Made by a program: the position numbers and the translations under genes. This document shows positions 1 to 6,529 of a stretch of DNA of 40,504 nt, one piece after another (positions within the stretch are counted from its first letter, which is position 1; each line of letters opens with the position of its first letter). Under the pieces are notes generated by a model, which saw only the letters and a program-made list of their open reading frames with translations, did no database searches and had not been told where the DNA came from. The stretch comes from DATDAW01 sp036524675 (GTDB lineage Bacteria; Verrucomicrobiota; Verrucomicrobiia; Chthoniobacterales; DASVRZ01). The stretch covers positions 1 through 40,504 of the forward strand of contig DATDBU010000163.1 in assembly GCA_036524675.1 (NCBI GenBank). The letters run 5' to 3'.

Positions 1-170
1 TAGGAACAGCCCCCAAAATCACGAACGACGACGAAACTCCCCTCTCCGAACAAGACCAAAAACCTCACGCGATTCTCCTCCTCCCGGTGGAGTTGGTCGA
101 TACCAAAGACAAAGTTTTCGACGATCAAGCCCTCAAGGCACGACGATTACTGACGCAAACCGTGATGTAA
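1..170 (+). CDS. 3' end of an unidentified protein (partial)
   Basis: An open frame enters from the left edge (first full codon at 3) and stops at TAA 168-170, giving about 55 residues. The peptide is polar with a short hydrophobic stretch (ILLLPVELVDTK) and ends in a basic segment (ARRLLTQTVM). Composition and codon use look like real coding sequence, but the fragment is too short to assign a family. It converges on the leftward gene ending at 289. The 118 bases between the two stops hold no clear terminator hairpin. It could be a chance open frame, so confidence is moderate. Confidence 0.45.
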   Translation, partial: GTAPKITNDDETPLSEQDQKPHAILLLPVELVDTKDKVFDDQALKARRLLTQTVM

Positions 171-288
171 AAATCGCGCCTAAAAAAGACGCCGATATCT
201 AATAGCACTTCCGTGATTCCGCGCTTCCTCGTGTCCGCCGGAGGTGGGTAGGCGTCAAACGTGCTCCTTGGTCGCGCTCGGTCATAAC

Positions 289-891
289 TTATGGTACCTT
301 CGGTGAAGCGGATGGCGCGGGAGTTGGTGCTGGGGTTTCAGTAGGCAGGGCTTTGTATTCGTCAACGACTTTTTTGATCATTCCCGGGAGAAGTTCCTGA
401 CGGCGGGCATCCATTTCCTGGCGCAATTGTCGCTCGAGATCGCGACGGTATTTTTTGTAAACGCCTTCGAACTTTTCCCGTTCGCCGGCGTCCAGCGTGA
501 GGCCGCTGCTGGCCAGAGCATCATCAACGCCTTCTTTGACGCGTCTCTTGTATTGGCGACTGAGGAATTTGATATGGTCGCGCTGCTCCGGAGGGAGATC
601 CTTCCAGCGTTCTGCGTTTTTGAGGATTCTTTTTCGCCTGTCGGGCGGCAGTTTTTCGATTTGCTGTTCGAGCTCCTTAAGGTTCCTTGGCTCCTTATTC
701 GGAGAGGGCGTCACGGACGGACTTGAGATGCCGCCGGAAATAACCGGCGTTTTTTCGGGAGAAATGACCGCAGGCGTAGGAGTCGCTTCCGGGGCTGTTT
801 TACCTCCCGGCGATTGCTGCTGACTTAAAGCGGGTGCCACTCCTGCGAAAAGGAGGGCTGCAGATGTTAAAAGGAACCGTTGCCAAGCCAT
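289..891 (-). CDS. Exported DUF3106-like Pro/Thr-rich protein
   Basis: 200 residues. The N-terminus is a classic Sec signal (MAWQRFLLTSAALLFAGVAPALS, probable cleavage near ALS-QQQ), followed by a Pro/Thr/Ser linker to about residue 68. A charged helical core follows with the pattern LPPDRRKRIL...W..LPPEQRDHI, typical of DUF3106-like and CpxP/CnrX-type periplasmic proteins, and the tail is again rich in Ala-Pro-Thr. The ATG at 891 lies 25 nt inside the upstream membrane-protein gene, so the two are probably co-translated. In related bacteria such a pair often sits behind an ECF sigma factor; here the gene ahead is a sigma-54 response regulator instead. The periplasmic stress or sensor role is an inference from family resemblance. 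Confidence 0.7.
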   Translation of the reverse strand: MAWQRFLLTSAALLFAGVAPALSQQQSPGGKTAPEATPTPAVISPEKTPVISGGISSPSVTPSPNKEPRNLKELEQQIEKLPPDRRKRILKNAERWKDLPPEQRDHIKFLSRQYKRRVKEGVDDALASSGLTLDAGEREKFEGVYKKYRRDLERQLRQEMDARRQELLPGMIKKVVDEYKALPTETPAPTPAPSASPKVP

Positions 892-1265
892 ACAGAGTTG
901 TCGTCCTCGTGAAGGTAATCGTCGATATTTTCGAGGCCATCGAAGTCCGCCGCAGCGATTTGACCCGCAGCGTCGTTAAAAGCGGCTGGAGTTCCATTGG
1001 AAATAGAACCGCCGCCGATGGGTCCGGGTTGTTGAAGGGATGAGTAGAACCCCACAATGATTACTGCCGCCGCTCCAACAGCCAGTGGCGCGGTCAGCCG
1101 TTTCCAAAACCGTGAAAAACCGGACCGATCTTCGTTTTTCTCCTTCAGATCGGCCTCCGAGCGCCGGATCTCCCGCAGGACATTGTCCGCGAACGACCCG
1201 CGGACACGCGGCTGGCGCGCCTGTCCCAGCAGATCCCAAAGTTCTTTGTCGTCGTTTCGGTCCAT
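867..1265 (-). CDS. Small single-pass membrane protein, anti-sigma-like organisation
   Basis: 132 residues from the ATG at 1265, chosen because the 15 residues upstream of it have no family character. The protein has a charged cytoplasmic N-half (MDRNDDKELWDLLGQARQ, then a motif like FADNVLREIRR), one membrane segment around residues 60-80 (APLAVGAAAVIIVGFY), and an acidic C-terminal tail (DYLHEDD). This layout is typical of anti-sigma-factor-like proteins, but no Cys/His zinc motif is visible and no ECF sigma gene adjoins it. It begins 38 nt after the sigma-54 response regulator and overlaps the exported DUF3106-like gene by 25 nt, so it is probably part of the same transcript. Function is not known. 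Confidence 0.6.
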   Translation of the reverse strand: MDRNDDKELWDLLGQARQPRVRGSFADNVLREIRRSEADLKEKNEDRSGFSRFWKRLTAPLAVGAAAVIIVGFYSSLQQPGPIGGGSISNGTPAAFNDAAGQIAAADFDGLENIDDYLHEDDNSVWLGNGSF

Positions 1266-1303
1266 CAGTAAAGTGTAACACAGCGCATTCGCGGAAGTTG
1301 CGA

Positions 1304-2698
1304 TCAACAAGCAATGCCTAGGCGTTTGATCTTCTGATACAAAGTCGGCCGGTAAATTCCAAGGAGTTCGGCGGCACGTTTCTTATTCCCGTTCGTCTGG
1401 GCGAGAGCTTTCAAAATCGCGTCCTTTTCCTGCTGCTCAAGAGTTTGTGCGTGAGCCGCGAGAGCCCTGCGGCGGGTTTGCATTTCAGCGGGGAGACGGA
1501 TGTCAGGCGGGAGATGGGCTTCCTCGATCACCGGCCCGTCAGCTAGAACGACGGCATATTCGATAGCGTTACGAAGCTGCCGGATATTGCCAGGCCATGG
1601 GCTGGATATGAACTTTTCCATGGCTTGCGGCGAAACAGTGAGCAGTTTTTTTGCGGACGACTGACAGAACGTGTGAACAAACGTGTCCACGAGCGCAGGA
1701 ATATCTTCCCGGCGTTCCCGCAAAGGAGGAATTTCGATCTGGAAAGTGTTTAGCCGGTAATAAAGGTCTTCGCGGAGGAGGCCCGATTCGATGGCTTCAT
1801 CGATGGGGCGATTGGTTGCTGCGACCAGGCGAAAATCGACTGGGATGGTTTTTGTGCTGCCGAGAGGACGAAAAGAGCGCTCCTGGAGCACGCGCAGAAG
1901 GCGCGTCTGCAACTCGGGCGGCATATCCGCGAGTTCATCGAGGAACAGCGTTCCTCCGGCGGACTCGTGGATCATTCCGGGAAAATCCGCAATAGCTCCC
2001 GTGAAGGCACCTTTGACGTACCCGAACAGCTCTGCTTCGATCATATTCGGAGGGAACGCGGCGCAATTTAGCTTCACAAGGGGCCCATCGCTGCGTCGGC
2101 TCGCGCTGTGGATCTGATTGGCGAGAACCTCTTTCCCCACGCCGCTTTCGCCAAGGATAAGAACGCTGGCGTCGCTGCTGGCAAGGCGTGCAACCAGGTC
2201 GTGGATCTCCTTCATGCGCCGGTTGCGGACTTTGACCGTAAAATAGCTCTCCGCGAGGGAGAGGCGCTTTTTGAGCAACTGCGTTTCTTCGCGCAGGGTG
2301 GCTGTCTCGCGAGCCATTGAACGCGCTTTGGACGCATGGGCAAGGAGGCTGAGTAACTCTTCAGGGGCGTATGGTTTGCTAATGAAATGAAACGCGCCGA
2401 GTTTGATCGATTCGATAGCGTTGTGCAACGAGTCCTGGCCCGTGAGGATGATGATTTCGAGGTCCGACTGTGTGGATTTCATCTCCCGAAGGAGATCCAT
2501 GCCATCCGCATCGGGTAAGCCGAGATCGAGCAGGACAAGACCCGGTTTTTCCGAGGCGAGAAGCTGTTTGCCAGCACGGCCCGTGCTCGCGGCAAAAACC
2601 TCGTAGCCATTGGCAGTCAACAAGGCTTCGAGAGTCATGACGACCGGACGCTCGTCATCGATGATGAGGACGCGATGTTTGGATTCCAAGACGTTCAC
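1304..2698 (-). CDS. Sigma-54-dependent response regulator (NtrC family)
   Basis: The GTG at 2698 is preferred over the longer TTG start at 2731 because GTGA there overlaps the histidine kinase stop by 4 nt, a normal coupling arrangement; this gives 464 residues. Order of domains: receiver (acidic pair D14/D15, phosphoacceptor D58 in LLDLGLP, T86, K108 in SKPY); linker helix; AAA+ domain with Walker A GESGVGKE, the sigma-54 contact loop GAFTGA, Walker B GGTLFLDE and the RLVAATNR and LREDLYYRLN segments; C-terminal Fis-type helix-turn-helix (KKRAAELLGIYRPTLYQKIK). All catalytic parts look intact, so it should activate sigma-54 promoters when phosphorylated. The partner kinase is the overlapping upstream gene. 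Targets are unknown; the amt promoter in this window is one possibility. Confidence 0.93.
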   Translation of the reverse strand: MNVLESKHRVLIIDDERPVVMTLEALLTANGYEVFAASTGRAGKQLLASEKPGLVLLDLGLPDADGMDLLREMKSTQSDLEIIILTGQDSLHNAIESIKLGAFHFISKPYAPEELLSLLAHASKARSMARETATLREETQLLKKRLSLAESYFTVKVRNRRMKEIHDLVARLASSDASVLILGESGVGKEVLANQIHSASRRSDGPLVKLNCAAFPPNMIEAELFGYVKGAFTGAIADFPGMIHESAGGTLFLDELADMPPELQTRLLRVLQERSFRPLGSTKTIPVDFRLVAATNRPIDEAIESGLLREDLYYRLNTFQIEIPPLRERREDIPALVDTFVHTFCQSSAKKLLTVSPQAMEKFISSPWPGNIRQLRNAIEYAVVLADGPVIEEAHLPPDIRLPAEMQTRRRALAAHAQTLEQQEKDAILKALAQTNGNKKRAAELLGIYRPTLYQKIKRLGIAC

Positions 2699-3378
2699 TG
2701 CGTTGTCAAAATTGGTAGGCGAATCGAGCAAATGGACCGCCCTGAGTCAAATGCGACATTCAGCTCACCGCCATGGGCCGCAACGAGCCGCCGGGCGCGA
2801 TATAAGCCGAGGCCATAGCGACTCGGTTTGGTGGAAACGAAAGGCGCCCCCCATTGTTTAGGATCAATGGCTGGTGCAGGCTGAAAGTGAGTGACACGCA
2901 AAAGGAATTCGCTTTTCGCCGCCTCCGCCTCGACTTCAAAACATGTGTCGGGTCCGGAAAAAAGCAGGGCATTTTCGAAGATTTCGGCCGCCGCGTCAGC
3001 CATCGCGTCAAAATCCACCCTCAATTCCCCTTTCAGCGCTCCGATCTTCCATACGAAACGCTCATCACGATAGCGTTCCAATTTCTGCAAACGCGTTTGT
3101 AGGTCCTCTACGAAATACGCCGCCGGATAGGCGATAGGAGCGACTTTCGCCTCGGAAAGTGCGGCACCTACACGATGAATTCGCTGGACCGAATCGCGCA
3201 ACGACGTCCGGGCAAGCCGTATCTCGGTCTCGAGTTCCTCGGGCGTCCCGGCCTGACCTACCGCAACGAGGTGCAGATCGATGCCATTCAGGATGTTACG
3301 CCAGTCATGGCAGAGTATCCGCACAAAGCGCTCTACATCCGCCAAGGGCACGCTGTTGTCTTTCGGCACGCGGCTCAT
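2695..3378 (-). CDS. Minimal sensorless histidine kinase
   Basis: 227 residues. The phospho-acceptor region is at the extreme N-terminus (RILCHDWRN, H24 candidate) followed by a dimerisation helix. The ATPase half carries an N-box-like EIFENALLFS and a G-box-like segment (YGLGLYRARRLVAAHGGEL). There is no sensor, PAS or membrane segment, so input must come from another protein or a cytoplasmic cue. The gene starts 42 nt after ruvB and its stop overlaps the GTG of the sigma-54 response regulator, making them a cognate pair by context. The HATPase signature is compact; phosphotransfer-type proteins of the Spo0B/ChpT class are an alternative, but the retained N and G boxes favour an active kinase. 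Confidence 0.8.
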   Translation of the reverse strand: MSRVPKDNSVPLADVERFVRILCHDWRNILNGIDLHLVAVGQAGTPEELETEIRLARTSLRDSVQRIHRVGAALSEAKVAPIAYPAAYFVEDLQTRLQKLERYRDERFVWKIGALKGELRVDFDAMADAAAEIFENALLFSGPDTCFEVEAEAAKSEFLLRVTHFQPAPAIDPKQWGAPFVSTKPSRYGLGLYRARRLVAAHGGELNVAFDSGRSICSIRLPILTTQ

Positions 3379-3420
3379 GCCACCAACTTAAACCGAAAAT
3401 CCGGATCGTCTAAAGGGCGT

Positions 3421-4431
3421 CTAAAACGGAAACTCTCCTTCACGCGCCGGCGGCTGAATTCCCAGTTTTCTGTACGCTGAAGGCATCGCGACACGGCCCT
3501 GTGCCGTTCGTTTTAAATAGCCTTGCATGATCAAATAGGGCTCGTTGACGTCCTCGATCGTTCCTGGATCCTCGCCAACTGCGACCGCAAGCGAATTGAT
3601 TCCGACCGGACCACCCCCAAACTTGGCGATGAGCGCCTCGAGGATGCGTTTGTCCATTTCGTCGAAGCCATCCGCGTCGATTTCCAGCATGGCAAGTGCA
3701 CGATCCGCAACGTCCCGCGTGATTCGGGCGTCGGCTTTCACCTGCGCATAATCGCGCACCCAGCGGAGGAGATTGTTCGAAATTCGAGGCGTCCCACGCG
3801 ACCGCGCAGCAACCTCGAGGGCGCCCGCATCGTCGATATGCAATTCGAGCAGACTGGCGCTGCGGAGAACGATTTTCTGCAGTTCTTCAGCGGTGTAATA
3901 GTCCAGCCTCGTCGTCATTCCGAATCGCGACCGCAGCGGTGCGCTGATCATTCCCGCTCTCGTCGTAGCGCCGACAAGCGTAAACCTTGGCAAATTCAGC
4001 CGGACACTCCGAGCGCTTGGCCCTTGGTCGATAAGGATATCGAGCTTAAAATCCTCCATCGCCGGATAAAGATATTCCTCGATGGCAGGCTGCAGCCGGT
4101 GGATCTCGTCAATGAACAGCACATCGCCGCGTTCCAGCGTCGTCAGCAAACCCGCAAGATCTCCCGCCTTCTCAATCATCGGGCCGCTGGTGCTTTTGAT
4201 ATTCACACCCATCGCGTTCGCCACGATGTAGGCGAGAGTGGTCTTTCCGAGACCCGGCGGGCCGCTGAGCAAGACGTGGTCCAGAACATCGCCGCGCTGT
4301 TTAGCCGCGGCGACCATCAGCTCAAGTCGCTCGCGCACCTTTTCCTGACCGCCAAATTCGCTGAATGCCGGCGGCCGCAGCGACCGGTCGAATTCGGGAT
4401 CAGGAGGCGTGTTAAAGACGGTTTCGGCCAC
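3421..4431 (-). CDS. ruvB: Holliday junction branch-migration ATPase RuvB
   Basis: 336 residues, the usual length. RuvB is the hexameric AAA+ motor that drives branch migration with RuvA. Visible signatures are the N-terminal RPPAFSEFGGQEKVRERL, Walker A GPPGLGKT, Walker B DEIHRL, sensor-1 region VGATTRAG, PLRSRFG with the arginine finger, and the C-terminal winged-helix segment (GPVGINSLAVAVGED, then EPYLIMQGYLKRTAQGR). The start is GTG at 4431. It is the first gene of a leftward run with a histidine kinase and sigma-54 regulator 42 nt downstream, and no ruvA or ruvC is adjacent. It diverges from the pseudopilin cassette, with about 100 bp between the two starts. Confidence 0.98.
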   Translation of the reverse strand: MAETVFNTPPDPEFDRSLRPPAFSEFGGQEKVRERLELMVAAAKQRGDVLDHVLLSGPPGLGKTTLAYIVANAMGVNIKSTSGPMIEKAGDLAGLLTTLERGDVLFIDEIHRLQPAIEEYLYPAMEDFKLDILIDQGPSARSVRLNLPRFTLVGATTRAGMISAPLRSRFGMTTRLDYYTAEELQKIVLRSASLLELHIDDAGALEVAARSRGTPRISNNLLRWVRDYAQVKADARITRDVADRALAMLEIDADGFDEMDKRILEALIAKFGGGPVGINSLAVAVGEDPGTIEDVNEPYLIMQGYLKRTAQGRVAMPSAYRKLGIQPPAREGEFPF

Positions 4432-4535
4432 GCGACGACTAAAATCGGACGGGCGTTGGCTGGCCAGCGGAATTTTTCTTCTTGACCTCGGGGGCTATTT
4501 TCCGCTACTGGATGGCTACCCGGAGGAGAGTGGTC

Positions 4536-5225
4536 ATGGGTGATTTTGTAAAGCAGTTGCGGTTTGGTCGGCGCAGTTCACGGCAAGGTCTGACGTTGCT
4601 CGAATTGGCCGTCGTCATCGGCATCATGCTCAGCCTCATAGTCGCACTCGCTCCAATAGCGAACAATGTGCTTCAGCAAAGGGCCCGCAAATCGGCCGCC
4701 AACGTTCTGTTGAATGCCTTCGAGCAGGCACGTGTTCTGGCCCTGGAAAACTCGGCCGTCGTCTACGTGGGCTTTGCCGACGCAAACATTCCCGATTCGG
4801 GGCAAGGAATGCAAAATGCCGGATTTCCCTACACGCGTTTTATTATTTTCGGCGAGCCCTCCTCCGAAACCAATGCGAGCACTCCCGGCCCGCAGTCCTA
4901 TATTCCCCTCACGAAGTGGTTGAAGCTACCCGACGGCATTTCTTTCAGCAGCAAAAGCCCCATCCTCACCGGAGCAACCCTCTTCGTGGCAAAAGACGCC
5001 CGATTCCCGGCAATCAACTCCGCCGACTACAACATGCCTGTGTTGAAGTTCACTAACACCGGGATGATCCAGACGCCTTCCACCAAACTGTGGCTTTTCA
5101 TTTACGAAGGTTTTTACGCAGACGGCCAGGACACTTTTACCCGTCCGAACAATAACAATCTATTCGAACGTATCAGCTTCTCCCGTTCAACGGGACGTGC
5201 CCAACTGGACATTACGGGCATGTAA
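4536..5225 (+). CDS. Type II/IV pseudopilin-like protein, Verru_Chthon cassette D type
   Basis: 229 residues from ATG 4536. This start is chosen over 4482 and 4512 because GGAGGAG lies 8 nt upstream and leaves a short basic leader. The prepilin signal is clear: leader ending RRSSRQG, then LTLLE with Glu at +5 and a hydrophobic helix (LAVVIGIMLSLIVALAP). After processing by a PilD-type peptidase the protein should assemble through a type II secretion or pilus-like machine in the inner membrane. The rest is a GspH-like beta-rich region. It is the first gene of a tightly packed five-gene set; spacing to the next is 6 nt. Assignment to cassette protein D rests on order and length and is from memory of the family. 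Confidence 0.85.
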   Translation: MGDFVKQLRFGRRSSRQGLTLLELAVVIGIMLSLIVALAPIANNVLQQRARKSAANVLLNAFEQARVLALENSAVVYVGFADANIPDSGQGMQNAGFPYTRFIIFGEPSSETNASTPGPQSYIPLTKWLKLPDGISFSSKSPILTGATLFVAKDARFPAINSADYNMPVLKFTNTGMIQTPSTKLWLFIYEGFYADGQDTFTRPNNNNLFERISFSRSTGRAQLDITGM

Positions 5226-5231
5226 AACTCT

Positions 5232-5735
5232 ATGTCCCCCACAAGAAACCCACTCGTTGCCTTTACACTCATCGAGATATCCATTGCCGTAGGCATATTC
5301 GCCGTAACAATCGTTGCTATATTAGCATTATTTCCCGTCGCCCTACGTAGCGCAGAACAAAGTCGCACCGAATCCATCGTCACCCAAATCGCCCGCACTG
5401 TCCTCACCGACCTGCGGAGCGGAGCGTTTGAGAAGGCCCGCATTGCAACAAGTGCCGTGCCCGACTTCCTGGAATATAATCTTGCACAGGCCGCATCCAC
5501 GCCGGTCTATCTCGGCTACGACGAAGGAGGCAAAGTCATCGGAGAATTGGCCGCTGCGTCCTATGCAGAACCAAATCCTGCTGTTGTGTATGTGGTCAAA
5601 CTGGAGAGCGAACTCGTAACGACGACCGTCCCACTGTTGAGCAGGGTCACCGTCACCGTTGAATCACCCGGAGCTGCCCCAGCGACAGCAAGAAGGAAAT
5701 ACCCCTTAACCACACTCATGGGAGACACAAGGTGA
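5232..5735 (+). CDS. Pseudopilin-like protein, Verru_Chthon cassette B type
   Basis: 167 residues. The prepilin-type segment begins at residue 11: VA, then FTLIEISIAVGIFAVTIVAI, with the conserved Glu at +5 and Ala rather than the usual Gly at -1. The following region (LFPVALRSAEQSRTES, then IARTVLTDLRSG) is characteristic of cassette protein B. No heme, metal or catalytic motif is visible; the role is structural, a minor pseudopilin in a secretion or surface-fibre system. It starts 6 nt after the D-type gene and its TGA overlaps the GTG of the next gene by 4 nt, so it is translated as part of the same transcript. The Ala at -1 could slow processing by the prepilin peptidase. Confidence 0.85.
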   Translation: MSPTRNPLVAFTLIEISIAVGIFAVTIVAILALFPVALRSAEQSRTESIVTQIARTVLTDLRSGAFEKARIATSAVPDFLEYNLAQAASTPVYLGYDEGGKVIGELAAASYAEPNPAVVYVVKLESELVTTTVPLLSRVTVTVESPGAAPATARRKYPLTTLMGDTR

Positions 5736-6529
5736 GACACAGAGTTTCGGCATTGAGCCCTCGATCAGACGGCTTCACGTTGAGCGAGTTGCTCGTCGCT
5801 ATCGCCATCCTTGGCGGCCTGATATCATTGCTGTTTTCCGTAGTCGATCAAACCACGCGGATATGGAGAACTTCCGAGCAACGCGTGGACGCCTTTCGTG
5901 AAGCGCGAGCCGCCCTGTTCACGATCGCACGAGATCTCGAAAGCATGGTTGCCTCTCCCGACTCCGATTCCGACGGCGCCCCGGACTTCAATTTCTTCTT
6001 CGCCAATCCCGATCGCGCTGGAAAAGCAGACATTACCTTCTCCGGAATCGCTGAAGATACAGAAGGCGACCGCCTCTTCTTCCTAACTGCCCTGCCACAC
6101 GCATCTCAAGGAAACACCGCTAAAAGTGATGTCTGTGGTGTCGGCTATTATCTCGACTACGTATCTGGCCCTCAGAATTCTTTCAAACTTTTCCGCTACT
6201 TTATTGGCAGCGACGAAACTTTCGTTCGACTCAAAACTTATGTTAGCGGCGATTCGAACGTTCTCATGGAAGCGAGCAGTGCGACAGATGAATCTCTCGC
6301 CCGAAACGTCATCCATTTTAAAGTCATCGCTTACGATGAATCGATGACAGCCATTTCTCCATGGCCCAAAGACCGGTCTCCCATTGCCATCGATCTCTCC
6401 ATTACGGCTTACGGGCACAGCGTTGCCAACGGTTTTCTCAACCGCTCCGATTGGTTGAACGTTGCCAACCCGCGCAACCGGGAGTCGAAACAAACATTTA
6501 CGACCCGAATCCGTCTTCCCCAACGATGA
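5732..6529 (+). CDS. Pseudopilin-like protein, Verru_Chthon cassette C type
   Basis: 265 residues from GTG 5732, which overlaps the previous stop (GTGA). The prepilin cleavage site is Gly14 followed by FTLSELLVAIAILGGL, Glu at +5. The helix continues into VVDQTTRIWRTSEQRVDAFR and REARAALFTIARDLE, the signature region I associate with cassette protein C, and the overall layout is GspJ-like. A C-terminal beta-rich domain follows. Its TGA overlaps the ATG of the large cassette A gene (ATGA), so expression is coupled. Expected location is the inner membrane and periplasm as a minor pseudopilin. Confidence 0.85.
   Translation: MRHRVSALSPRSDGFTLSELLVAIAILGGLISLLFSVVDQTTRIWRTSEQRVDAFREARAALFTIARDLESMVASPDSDSDGAPDFNFFFANPDRAGKADITFSGIAEDTEGDRLFFLTALPHASQGNTAKSDVCGVGYYLDYVSGPQNSFKLFRYFIGSDETFVRLKTYVSGDSNVLMEASSATDESLARNVIHFKVIAYDESMTAISPWPKDRSPIAIDLSITAYGHSVANGFLNRSDWLNVANPRNRESKQTFTTRIRLPQR

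Noticed and set aside
3523..4485. A 320-codon frame on the + strand opposite ruvB
   Set aside because: It is antisense to a fully recognisable RuvB, has no domain character and is Arg/His-rich, as expected of a shadow of a coding strand.
4482..4510. TTGACC followed by CTACTG as a sigma-70 promoter for the pseudopilin cassette
   Set aside because: The -10 half has only two or three consensus bases; the gap between ruvB and the cassette must hold promoters, but I cannot place them.
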